Shown here: one piece after another, positions 47,523 through 57,786 of the stretch
Position numbering within the stretch: position 1 is the first letter of the stretch
How the letters are laid out: each line of letters begins with the position of its first letter
DNA from: Apteryx mantelli
Lineage: Eukaryota > Chordata > Aves > Apterygiformes > Apterygidae
NCBI RefSeq assembly: GCF_036417845.1
Contig: NC_089985.1
Location: 28,230,583 to 28,294,582, forward strand
Reading direction: 5' to 3'
DNA: 64,000 nt
The notes under the pieces: model-generated
The model's input: the letters and a program-made list of their open reading frames with translations, nothing else
The model's database searches: none
What the model was told of the DNA's origin: nothing
Program-made: the position numbers and the translations under genes

Positions 47523-50122
47523 TGGGGGCCACTGGGACCGCCGCTAGTGAGATCAGGACTATACCCTTAAAATGGAAAAGTGATGACCCGATATGGACTG
47601 ACCAGTGGCCCCTGACTTCAGAAAAATTGGAAGCGGCGCAGAAGATAGTGGCTCGCGAACTGGAGCAAGGGCACCTAGAGCCCAGCAATAGCCCTTGGAA
47701 CTCTCCGATTTTCGTGATCCTAAAAAAGACTAAGGACAGCTACCGGCTATTACATGACCTGAGACGGATCAATCAACAGATGTGCGACTTTGGACAGTTA
47801 CAACCGGGACTGCCGGTGCTGACGGCACTTCCTGAGAATTGGCCGACTATGGCAGTAGACATCAAAGATTGCTTCTTTTCTATCCCGCTGCACTCACGGG
47901 ATAGGGAGAGATTCGCATTCACAGTCCCATCGGTGAATAAGCAGGAGCCGGCGCGGCGCTACCAATGGACGGTGCTCCCACAGGGCATGAAGAACTCACC
48001 TGCAATTTGCCAACGCGTTGTAGCCGACGCAATAGCCCCGGTACGAACACAACATGCGGCGGGGGTCATGATCCACTACGTGGATGATATCTTGATGGCA
48101 GCACCCAGCGCAGAAGGGCTGCAGGAAATGGCAGCCGACCTGAGGCGGTGCTTGGCTGCAGCCTCGCTGGCGATAAACGAAGCAAAGGTCCAGAAGGGAC
48201 CAGGCATTAAGTTCCTAGGGGCGGAGATTGGACACTCGCAGATAAAGCCGCTGCCTATAACTTTGAACCCAGACGTCCGCACCCTACATGACGCTCAGGC
48301 GCTAGTGGGGAGCCTCCAGTGGCTCCAGAATATGGTGCCCATAACACCGAGCCAGATGCAACCGCTGTACGAAATGCTGAAGGGCAGGAACCCATGGGAG
48401 GAGAAGCGACTGACCGCAGAGGCCAAAGAGACTCTGAAGAACATCTCTGAGATGCTGAGCCACCCATCGGTGCAGCGCTGGGACCCTGCTGATAAGATCA
48501 CGCTCTACCCAGTGCTGAACCGGCAAGGTGGCATGGCTGTGCTCGGACAAGGACAACCAGAGCGGATGCGAGTGATCTGGTGGGTCACGCCCACGCGGCC
48601 GGCTGGAGCGTTTGTGCTGCATTCCAGCCTCTTAGCACGAATGATCACTAAGGGGCGGAAGACATGTATCTCTGCATTCGCACGTGAACCGGACGCGATT
48701 GCCCTGCCTTTCAAGAAGGGCACCGATACACAGACAGAGACCTTCGCCGCGGCGATGGCAATGGCCATGGAAGGATTTCCAGGAGAAATCCAGCACCTCC
48801 CACACCTCCAGCCGTTGAGGCACCTGGACATCATAGAGGTTGGCGGGCCTGCTCGAGTACTTCCTACTCCGAAACCGGGAAACACTGTTTTCACGGATGC
48901 CTCCTCAAAGACCCAGACAGCGGCCGTTGCCTGGCAGGAGAATGGAGAATGGAAGGAGGCCACCTTTCGAGCGGCAGACGTCAGTGTTCAGTACCTTGAA
49001 GCCAAGGCCGTAGAGATGGCCTTGAGAATGTTCCCTGATGATCACCTGAATATCACCACAGATTCCATCTTCACGTACAACCTGGTGAGGCAAATGGCCA
49101 CGCAGGGTTGGGCGGGCACGCCGATCGCCACAATGCTAGAAGACGCCTTGCAGGCGCGGACTGGCACGGTTTGTATTACGCATGTCCGGAGCCACAGCAA
49201 AATACCGGGCTACTATCAAGAAGGCAACGCGGAAGCCGATAAGGCGGCCAGCAGAGTGATGACCCTGCGGGAGGCCAGGGACCTCCATGAGTGGTTGCAC
49301 GTCGGAGCCAAAGCCCTGGCCAAGACTTGCCACATCCCCATCTCTGAAGCCAGAGGCGTGGTCGCCACATGCCCGTACTGCTGCAGGCGGCCTTTGCAGG
49401 AGGGAGGGACGAACGTCCGAGGCCTGATGGCGAACCAAGTCTGGCAGACCGACTTTACCTTATGTCAGAGGCTCCGACCAGATCCCTGGCTGGCAGTCAC
49501 GGTGGACACATACAGCGGCATGATCGTAGCCACGCAGCACAGGAAAACCACGAGCCGAGCGGCCCAAAAGCACTGGGCGTACGCTATAGCTGTGCTGGGG
49601 CTACCTCAGACCATCAAAACCGATAATGGATCCGCATTCACATCGGCGAGCACCGAAGGGTGGGCGCAGCGATGGGGAATCAAAATAATCCACGGCATAC
49701 CGTACAATAGCACGGGGCAGGCCATAGTCGAGAGAGCCAACAGAACTCTTAAACAGAAAATTGACGTGTTGGGAGAGGGGGAGGGCATCCCCGAGCACTC
49801 AGCCATCCCCAAAGAGAAACAAACAGAAATTTTACAAAAAGCACTGTACGCCCTAAACCATCACCTCCGAGGGGAGAATAGTCATGAACCGGTAGCAAAG
49901 CATTGGGGAGGGACGAGCCCAACGGAGGGTCCCGAGGTGCAGGTCAAGAATCCCGCGACGGGGGAATGGGAGACCGGGTGGAGACTACTAACGCAGGGCA
50001 GAGGTTATGCTGCGGTCGCGAGCACGGAAGGGGGCCCGGAGGCCGCGAGGTGGGTCCCCACACGCTGGGTAAAGCCGCTTTTACGCAAAATAGAAGCTCA
50101 TCGAAACAGCTCTGACACCTGA
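47519..50122 (+). CDS. pol: reverse transcriptase, RNase H and integrase, apparently intact
   Basis: The 867-codon frame is entered by -1 shifting from pro, so it has no start codon of its own. RT: LPQGMKNSPAICQ, then catalytic YVDD (48077-48088, residues 187-190). RNase H: TDAS near residue 460, YLEAKAVEMAL near 495, TTDS near 525 and HVRSHS before a final GNAEADKAA. Integrase: a His/Cys zinc-binding region ending TCPYCC (about residue 620), then Asp 645 (WQTDFT), Asp 702 (KTDNGS) and Glu 738 (AIVERANRT). The second Asp and the Glu are separated by 35 residues, the canonical D,D-35-E spacing. Length is close to alpharetroviral pol. No stop or frameshift is seen, so the enzyme could be functional. 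Confidence 0.95.
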   Translation: MMGATGTAASEIRTIPLKWKSDDPIWTDQWPLTSEKLEAAQKIVARELEQGHLEPSNSPWNSPIFVILKKTKDSYRLLHDLRRINQQMCDFGQLQPGLPVLTALPENWPTMAVDIKDCFFSIPLHSRDRERFAFTVPSVNKQEPARRYQWTVLPQGMKNSPAICQRVVADAIAPVRTQHAAGVMIHYVDDILMAAPSAEGLQEMAADLRRCLAAASLAINEAKVQKGPGIKFLGAEIGHSQIKPLPITLNPDVRTLHDAQALVGSLQWLQNMVPITPSQMQPLYEMLKGRNPWEEKRLTAEAKETLKNISEMLSHPSVQRWDPADKITLYPVLNRQGGMAVLGQGQPERMRVIWWVTPTRPAGAFVLHSSLLARMITKGRKTCISAFAREPDAIALPFKKGTDTQTETFAAAMAMAMEGFPGEIQHLPHLQPLRHLDIIEVGGPARVLPTPKPGNTVFTDASSKTQTAAVAWQENGEWKEATFRAADVSVQYLEAKAVEMALRMFPDDHLNITTDSIFTYNLVRQMATQGWAGTPIATMLEDALQARTGTVCITHVRSHSKIPGYYQEGNAEADKAASRVMTLREARDLHEWLHVGAKALAKTCHIPISEARGVVATCPYCCRRPLQEGGTNVRGLMANQVWQTDFTLCQRLRPDPWLAVTVDTYSGMIVATQHRKTTSRAAQKHWAYAIAVLGLPQTIKTDNGSAFTSASTEGWAQRWGIKIIHGIPYNSTGQAIVERANRTLKQKIDVLGEGEGIPEHSAIPKEKQTEILQKALYALNHHLRGENSHEPVAKHWGGTSPTEGPEVQVKNPATGEWETGWRLLTQGRGYAAVASTEGGPEAARWVPTRWVKPLLRKIEAHRNSSDT

Positions 50123-50278
50123 ACTATAGGCTGTGCTACCAGCGGACTGCCCCCGTCTTCGGAAGGTGCATTGGGCCCACCCCTATTGCTTTTAATGGTT
50201 GAGGTTATATATGTGTCTCTGCAGATCGTGGTCCAGTGAAGGTACTCAGCAAGAGCGTGAAGCCTGTCTTGACTCGCT
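50123..50278 (+). other. pol-env interval with candidate splice acceptor
   Basis: A pyrimidine-containing tract ends in CTCTGCAG at 50217-50224, a plausible 3' splice site about 55 bases before the env ATG. Joining the gag codon-6 donor here would meet a TGA after four codons, so Env would then have to start at its own ATG. Use of this acceptor is not proven. Confidence 0.5.
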
Positions 50279-51646
50279 ATGACTCATCTACTGAACAAGA
50301 CGGCGAAGATCCTGATTCTGGGGATACTGTTCCCAGTGGTAATGGCTCTCTACCAGATTGAGCCCAGGCAAAATATGTGAGTTACCTGGGCGAACAGGAC
50401 AGGGCAACACGCTTTCTGTTTGTCTCTAGCTTCCGCTACCCAACCTTTTAGAACCTGTTTAATAGGGGTCCCCAGCTATAATGTCAACAGCTTCCAGGAG
50501 TACAGCACGGGAAGCTGCAGTGGCAGTCTGTCGACTGCTAGCTGCAGTGCCACCCTCATTGCAGACCTAAACAGAACGCTGCCATGGGACCCACAGGAGT
50601 TAAACCTGTTGGGGTCTATGAGAATTGGAAACACATCAGGCAATTGGACTCAAACATGTATATATTTTGGGGGACGCATGCACCCTTACCGGTTATTTAA
50701 CTGGACAGGGTGGACGAACGTCACTCCAACAGCAGTCTATTATGATTATCAAAACCGTGGTTCCTTCTGTGGCACCAATGGCACCAGCCGCCAGGGGCTG
50801 GGAGCCTTTGGGGCTGAGGCCACAAAGGGGCACTTAATTTGGAACAATGGTACCCCAAAGGCCTTGCCACCAGACGTCTTTTTGATATGTGGTGACCGGG
50901 CCTGGCAGGGAATTCCAAAAAGGGTAATGGGTGGTCCATGTTACCTTGGTAAGCTGACATTACTAGCACCCGATCAAAATTGGTGGAAACATATCACGGA
51001 GAATGAGACCGCCGTCCGCAGTAAACGAGCAGCCATAGGGCTCTCACCTGAGTGTAATGATCAAGTTTCCCTCCGCAGTCCCACTGAAAGAGTGTTTTTG
51101 GCCTTCTTCGTGCCTGGAGCAGCGGCAGGCAACGCTCTGAACCAGATCGGCCGGTTAGCTTGCTGGGCTGAGAAGCAGGCTAACGTCACCACTGAGATAA
51201 TAGCGAGCCTATTAGAGGATCAAGGTAGTTTGCGACATGCTATTCTGCAGAATAGAGCTGCAATTGATTATTTGCTACTAGCCCAAGGCCATGGTTGTGA
51301 GGATTTTGAAGGTATGTGTTGCATGAATTTGTCTAATCATGGTGAATCAATTCACAAACAATTGCAGTGGTTGAAGGAACATGCCAGCAAAATCCGTCAG
51401 AACCATGGGTTTTTAGACGAATGGCTAACTAACCTGGTTGGCAATCTACCACCGTGGCTAACAGGACTGCTTGCTGAAGGCTTGCGCATTTTGTTAATCC
51501 TCATAGTTATAGCCTTATGCCTGTGTATAGTACTGAGCTGTGTTAAGACAGCCTTGCTGAAAGTAGCGGGCCGCGTCTGGATTGCTCGACAACAAGAAGG
51601 AGAAATTCTGGAGGAATGGCTGGGCTTTGGAGGGGGGGGAGTATAG
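50279..51646 (+). pseudogene. env: envelope glycoprotein, alpharetrovirus-like, one in-frame stop
   Basis: Env binds receptors and fuses membranes. The frame starts at ATG 50279 with a 33-codon segment that looks like a signal peptide (KILILGILFPVVMAL), then meets TGA at 50378-50380. The same frame is open for 421 further codons. The surface part has many N-glycosylation sites. RSKR (51017-51028) is a furin-type cleavage site. The transmembrane part has an internal hydrophobic fusion region flanked by Cys residues, as in alpharetroviruses. It also has LQNRAAIDYLLLAQGHG, which lies at the position of the immunosuppressive-type segment, a C-X6-CC motif (51296-51322) and a membrane span (about 51476-51550). 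The frame ends at TAG 51644-51646 just after a G8 run. With the early stop, full-length Env is not expected unless read through or started downstream. Confidence 0.88.
51594..51605 (+). promoter_or_regulatory. Purine-rich tract inside env, possible relic polypurine tract
   Basis: AAGAAGGAGAAA lies just before TCTGGAGGAATGG, the position that aligns with the first bases (TGTGGAGGAATGG) of the solo LTR at 6.7 kb. In the solo-LTR lineage this tract may have primed plus-strand DNA. It is inferred from the alignment only. Confidence 0.4.
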
Positions 51647-51869
51647 TCTGTTGGAAATGAGCAATCCCGCCTATGCCTTTAAGGTTTTCCCTGAACCGAC
51701 GAAGACAAGGACACCGCCTGCGTTAAGAAGCGGAAGAAGGGGAGGCAGCACACAGCTCCGCTCACGAAGCTACTAATGCAAGGAACCACCCGATGGCGGT
51801 CCCGTCGAGACACGCCGCACTTCCGCGTGTTTTGTTGCGTCCCGCTCGATATAACGAAACAACGTTGAT
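51647..51869 (+). other. env-3' LTR interval with homology to the solo LTR
   Basis: No complete gene is seen. A neighbouring frame through 51640-51776 contains SNPAY (51660-51674), also present in the tail encoded in the solo LTR. Blocks such as TGAGCAATCC, GCACACAGCT, AAGCTACTAATGCAAG and CCCGTCGAGACACG match the solo LTR U3 in the same order, with clear divergence. Confidence 0.7.
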
Positions 51870-51883
51870 GGGAGAGGGGGAGA
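51870..51883 (+). promoter_or_regulatory. Polypurine tract
   Basis: GGGAGAGGGGGAGA directly abuts the 3' LTR. It would resist RNase H and prime plus-strand synthesis, setting the LTR's left edge. Confidence 0.9.
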
Positions 51884-52116
51884 TGTGGAGGAAAAAGGAT
51901 GAGCAGGGAGGCACTGCGGGGCGGAACATGGGAAGGTTGTAACGGGCGGAGCACTGCTGCCGGAGAAGAAGGCGGGGCTTTACAGCATTATAAAAGAGCA
52001 GGACGCGCTTCATTAAACGCCATTTTGCCACTCCTCATATTGGTGTCTGTGTGGTGATGGTCCGGGGCCTGGGGAGAAGGCCCCGTGCCTCCTCGGTAAG
52101 AACGAGAACGGTAACA
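51884..52116 (+). repeat. 3' LTR, 233 nt
   Basis: Same length as the 5' LTR and no mismatch found on direct comparison. It carries the same TATAAAAG (51989-51996) and polyadenylation elements. Confidence 0.97.
52012..52060 (+). terminator. LTR polyadenylation signal and GT-rich element
   Basis: ATTAAA (52012-52017), a plausible CA cleavage site about 20 bases on, and a GT-rich stretch at 52040-52060 form a complete vertebrate poly(A) signal. The same elements occur in the 5' LTR at 44858-44906. Confidence 0.75.
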
Positions 52117-52122
52117 AGAGCA
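52117..52122. repeat. Proviral target-site duplication AGAGCA, right copy
   Basis: Exact match to 44724-44729, abutting the CA end of the 3' LTR. Confidence 0.95.
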
Positions 52123-55100
52123 TTAGATAATTTTTGTTGCTATCATTGTAATGACCCTCAGTTGTTCCCAGACTCTCTTAGGGTATTAATATTTCATGTG
52201 CAATCACACTTTGTGAGCTGTAAAAATGTTTATAAGTGTGCATAGAGCAAGAAAACATGTTTCACATTTGAGTCATTATACTGATGGCCCTGAACACAAA
52301 AAATTCAATGTGAATGAATCTTTCTTTTAATGTCCATATACTTGATTCAGTCCCCAAAAGCTTAAATCAGGAATACCTTTCATTATGTAAGTGCTCTTAT
52401 GCCCATACATTTCAGGTGCTTATGCACTATCCCTAAATTTTTCTGTTGGTCCACTAAGTTGATGACCTCTTACGTGCTTACACATTTTACTGAACTGGGG
52501 CTACAGAGATCTAAGGTAGAAATAAATGAGTACCACTGAATATAGGTAAGTGCACAAATCTACTGAACTGTTTAAATAATTCAGATTGATCTTTCAAAAA
52601 GCAGGATCCAGACCTGAGAAAGGCACCTGTGGAATTCAGAAACAGGGTCCTGTAGCTGATGATAGTATTCTGAAGAACAGCTTCAGTCTGAAATCTTCAA
52701 CTGCTTTAAGCTTATAAGGTGTGCAAAGCAGCATATTATTTCTACTGAATGGGCAATAAGAGCTTTACACTAAGGAACTTAAAAATTTCAGAAATGATAG
52801 TATTCATAGCTTCTATTTCAGCTTACTGTAAAAAAGCTCATGAAACTGAATCATCAGCAAGAACTTTGAGATAAGTTGGTCTGTTTTTATTTGCCTGCAG
52901 TATATAAGACCATTAAAATTTTCTTTTATCTAAAGTATAATTAGCAGACACAACTGCACCGTGAACAGCTAAATCATTTAACTGCTTCAGCAAAAAAAGC
53001 TAATCTTGTATTTCATTCAGAAAGCTTTTGATTGAAGAAATTGAGGCCTATAATTTTATTCCTAAAAGAGATTTCCTTTCTAGGATTAGCTATAGAAAAC
53101 TTTACTTTGACTTGCACAATTGTGTTGCACATAAAATGTATATAATAAAAAGGAGATTAATATTTTTCACAGAAATTTTCACATTTAAATATCCTTTCTT
53201 CCCTTTAAACATTTAAGGGACATTCTTCCCTTCATAATTATTCTTCTTTTCTCTGATACCTGCAAGTGTCAATTAGTGATAGTCTTAAGTGTTTGTGCAT
53301 CTGGCTCACAAAATGAATACCTTTCTACAAAAAACACCCTACTTTTTACTTCACAAAGAAATTCTGATAATTCTACATTATTAAGAGTCATAAGTAGATC
53401 AATGAAGAGAAATGAATTAATCCAAATATATTATGTCACAAGCAAAAATACATTATGCTTCTGACAACTGCTGACTTATAGAGGTGGACAAGATGAAAAG
53501 TACCAAAATTAAGTTAAAAGAAAATTCTGGTCAAATCCACTAGTTTTGCTGAAAAATCAATTCAGTAACATGAGAACTAAATTATCCTGATAATCAGAAT
53601 AAGATGTATTCTGAATGTTATAATTCCTACTGAATTTCTAATACTGGTCCTATCATCTTAACTGACAATTTTATTTATTCTGAGGCTGAAATTAAATTTA
53701 AAAAACACTGGGATTTATTGACAAAGGTACTTGAGGTACCTGGTTACTTTCTTAGCATAGGGATGGGCGTAACATTTAAGAAAAACATCAAAAAGAAAAA
53801 AAAAAATTTTTCAGAAACATATTAAACAAATATTTTGGACAATTTTTTTTTCTCATGTTTAGTACTATGTCATCTTATAACTTCTTTGACCTCAGTGATA
53901 GTGTTTGAGTTTTCAATACATCTGAAACTACATCAGTGGCTAAATATGAGCTTAGAAACCTAATTATAAATGCCCATTAAAAATAATCTTGCTTCCTGTT
54001 CACCTTCAAACCTAAAACCATTTCCACTTATTAAACTTTTATCTCAAATATTTAGAAATATGTCTATTCTTTAGGCTTTTGTGTACCTACAAACTTAATC
54101 ACTTTTTTTGTGAAATATTTAAAAGAATTGTATTTGAATTTATTAAGTACATAATCTTTTGTTCTGTTTTATAGCATTTAACAAGTGACATGATTGAGTT
54201 TTCACAACGACATAATAGCTACAGAATTTTGAATATATGCTGGTATAAACAGGTGGGATTAGCAGGAGGATCTATCTAGACCCAAATCTAGAGAGCACAG
54301 ATCCCACACCATCAGTCCTGTAGGTGCTGTGGCAGGGAGAATCATAGCTGTGGTAAGATTCAAGCAATCAAGATTTCTAATGATTTGGCTATACTCTATA
54401 CAAAATATGTGACATGAACTTAGATTTTCTGGATCAAACTTAGACAGACTGTAGCTGGGAAGGAGTTTTTCCTCCTTTGCATGGTTTGAGCTGAAAAGTA
54501 CCATGTATTGGACTAATTGGCATAATTTAAAAAAATAAAAAAAACCCTACAGTATGACTACTGTCATAGTTTGCATATGGCTGAGACTTGCTCTGTCTGG
54601 TATTCGGCTTTGCAGACACTGATAACAATATAAATAAATATAACATCTAACTTTTCTCCTAAGTAAGCTACTCTCTCTTCATGGTTCCTCTGACCAAGGT
54701 ACTAAACCACAATCAAAGTGGAGGAGCAATCTATTTTATATCTTATATTCAGCTGGATTAGTTTAAGTTATGTATTAGTACAAGATGTAACAGTAGCGAT
54801 ACAGCATTTTCATGTTGGTCTAAAGGTTTTGGTAACAGAGTGACTCAACAAAAAAGCCCTGTGTCTCTCTGCAAGGTCCTCAAGCAGTGATATGCCATCA
54901 ATGACATGGGCTAGAATTGGCATGTGCTATGACAGCTCTGTGTCATCTGCTCTTCTCCCAAGGTAGCTCAGGAGATTGTCTCCTTAACCCCATGCACTAA
55001 TTCCTGGGAACTAAGTTGGGCCAACTGGGGCTGACAGCTATTGTCTTTCCCTGGCTGAAACCTCTAGCATGGGTTCTTGCTCTGGACCTGAAACAAGCAG

Positions 55101-57784
55101 GGATACGCCCTCAGACATACTCTGCAGTAATTTTGGCCCAAGGCATGAAAGGGACTGGTCATCCCTGTGATAAAATATCCCTTTCTGTTCCAGGTAGATT
55201 TTGAGCTGTGTAGTTAAAGTTCTTGAGTTGATATGCTGCCGTGCCATGCTAAACTGTCACTGACTTTAATTTATATGGGAAGCATGTACATTGTATTAGC
55301 AGAAATCCATATCTGTGATTTGTTGTGTGACAGAAATAGAATCTTAAAAAAAAGTCACTTAAAAAAACCTACAGACCACTGTTGCAGTTTTGAGCAATCT
55401 AATAACGTGTGATATGGTTCCTTGTCCCTTTCTCCTCTCCTCGGTTCAGAAAAAGGTTGTTGTTGCTTTCAACCCCAAACTTTCTAATAAAAGTAAGATT
55501 TTGTCCTTATAGAATACTTGTCTTTTGAACTTCTCCTTTATATATTGTTTTTTCAGAGAGGATAAGGAAACAATATGAAGCATTCATACTCCTATGCTAA
55601 ATATATCTTCTATCAGTAAATACAGGAAACCAGAAAAAATAAAATAATCCTAATTTTTTCCAGTTTCTTCATGTCTTAGTTTTAGTATATAGCCACCTTT
55701 TGTCTTAAAAAGTCGAGATATATTCCTTGATTTCCTTCTTGATTATAAAGAAAAATTCTCCTTGATATTTCTGAATGTTACCCATGAGCAGTTATGACAG
55801 AAACATAGAATGTTTCTGCCTATATTTGGTACAAAGAAACTCCAATTAGTTAACTTGCTAATAACCATATTCATATTACCCATTTTACCATATTACCCAT
55901 ACACATATTCAAATTTCATCTATATTTTTTGAATCCAAAATCCTCGTTGACACACATTTGATTAATCTGAAACTCTGTATAGTTGAATTTTTTCACTTAG
56001 CATCCTCAGGTATTGAGATAAACCAGTCCTACTAGCATTTGCAATACTGCAAATAAAATTCCGCTATGTACATGATTCTACTAACAGCAAATGTGATATA
56101 TGATTATTATACACATTATTATTTTGGGGTGAGAATAATGTATGTTTAGAAAAATAAGACATAACTAGGGCACCATTTACATGTTTTAGAATTTCCTTAT
56201 GCAGTCAACATATACATTTCAGTAAGGACAATTTTATCACATTAGTTTTTTATCTGAAATCATTTTATTCTAGAAAATATTTGTTGTCTTAGAACACCAT
56301 CCAATTCCCATTAAGTCAATGAAAAGTCACTGGTCTTCATAAAAACTTAGTCTACTTTTTTTCAGCCAAAATTTGCTCTTTAAGTAACATTAATATACAG
56401 ACTACTGACATTACTGATTTCTATGTGAGCTGAAAACATAACTAAGGGAAGAATTTTACCCAGAGTATTTCATTAGGATTTTTGTCTATAAATCAATTGT
56501 AATTAATTGGAATCTTACTGTTAAATAGGCCATAGCCCATTGATCATATTCCAAACTGATATATAAAACTATATGGGTTTTGGAATTGTATAATACATAT
56601 AAAAGTAGACTTGAGGCATAAAAGGGGAGGTTGGAAACAAGATCCACTAAAAATATCAGAGATGTATCAGTGAAATTCTTCTGCAGAACTTTGAAAAGTT
56701 GTTTAGTGCTTGTAATTTTCATGCTGAGGCAAAGATGTGTGACTGCAGGAAATCCATAAGCACTGCTTACAGTTACTATACCAATGACAAGAGAACCTAT
56801 GCATACTGTCCTAGATGTTGCCCATTTGGTACTACACAAAGGACTGGCCTGGTTTTTTTAAGAATTTCACTATTGTGCAGAAATATGAAATGCATCTCAC
56901 TGCTATGATGCAAAATGTGACCTCACTGATTGTCATTTTAAAAGTACAGAATACTTGTGAACACTGAAGTTTTTAGCACCTGTAAAAAATGCTGTTAACC
57001 ACAAGATCCCACAAAGGAACAACTTAATATTGTTTCTCTGAAAAGCAAAGATGTTGTCTTCCACAAAGGTATGCATGAGCCATGTCCTATCTTACTGGGA
57101 ATATGAAAGCGTAAGACACTTTCCAAGTTAAAACTTTCTCTGTAGCATTTTTAACAGGGACTAAGCTCCATTCTCAGGAAAACATCAGTCCTGTGTTACA
57201 ATACAGTTCCACATAAACTGATTTTTTATGAATCCCTGCATATTCTTTAAAGTACACCCAAAGTTCAATCTAATCTAGATGGCATCATCAAATTTTTATA
57301 CCATTACTATAATTACATTTGCACACACAACTCAATTACCAAAGATATGGATCGTTACCTGCAAAATTTGATTATGAAATTTAAATCAATGTATTTGATA
57401 TAATTACAGTTAAGGTTACAGTACATTTTGTCACAAACCACATTATACATTACTGTCTTGTTTTATGCATTTTAATAATTCACTTTAATCCAGTATACTT
57501 CAATAAAAAGGAATATTTTTCTTTTGGAGTAATTTCACTAAATGGGAGGAGATGGGAAAATATATTGTACATTAGCAAGTAAAGCTAAGCAAATTATCTA
57601 TCCTGCATTTTGTTTTAATAATCTACATCCACATTGCTGTATTTTAGTAACAAAGAAATATCATTGTTGTGCTCTTTTATTCTGTGTTCATGGAACCTGC
57701 TCCATAGGAGAAAATTTATAGAAGGAGGCATAGGTAGGGCTGAAGTCAAATTGAGTGCAAATACAGAACTTGTGCAATCCCATG
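52123..57784. other. AT-rich single-copy DNA between provirus and Tigger element
   Basis: About 5.7 kb with no gene or repeat I can support. The longest frame, 56486-56839 on minus (117 codons), has no recognisable domain and a composition like its surroundings. Confidence 0.45.
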
Positions 57785-57786
57785 TA
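57785..57786. repeat. TA target duplication, left
   Basis: TA directly precedes CAGGCATACC and recurs at 59551-59552 after GTTATGCCTG. TA duplication is the hallmark of Tc1/mariner/pogo insertion. Confidence 0.85.

Larger units (their letters stand above)
44730..52116 (+). mobile_element. Full-length alpharetrovirus-like endogenous provirus, 7387 bp
   Basis: A complete provirus with paired 233-nt LTRs, a tRNA-Trp primer binding site, gag, pro, pol, env and a polypurine tract, bounded by AGAGCA duplications. The LTRs appear identical, so little time has passed since insertion or the LTRs have been homogenised. Gag, pro and pol lie in three frames linked by two -1 shift signals. Pol appears intact, gag has one frame break and env has one in-frame stop. 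GC content is far above the AT-rich host flanks. It combines alpharetroviral marks (PBS, apparent short R, gag codon-6 splice donor, Env fusion-peptide layout) with a betaretrovirus-like gag/pro/pol frame plan, and no dUTPase domain is seen in pro. Confidence 0.97.

Noticed and set aside
48505..48963. A 152-codon minus-strand frame opposite pol
   Set aside because: A shadow of the intact pol frame. An antisense gene would need a promoter, and none is seen.
56486..56839. A 117-codon minus-strand frame
   Set aside because: No domain and composition identical to its noncoding surroundings.
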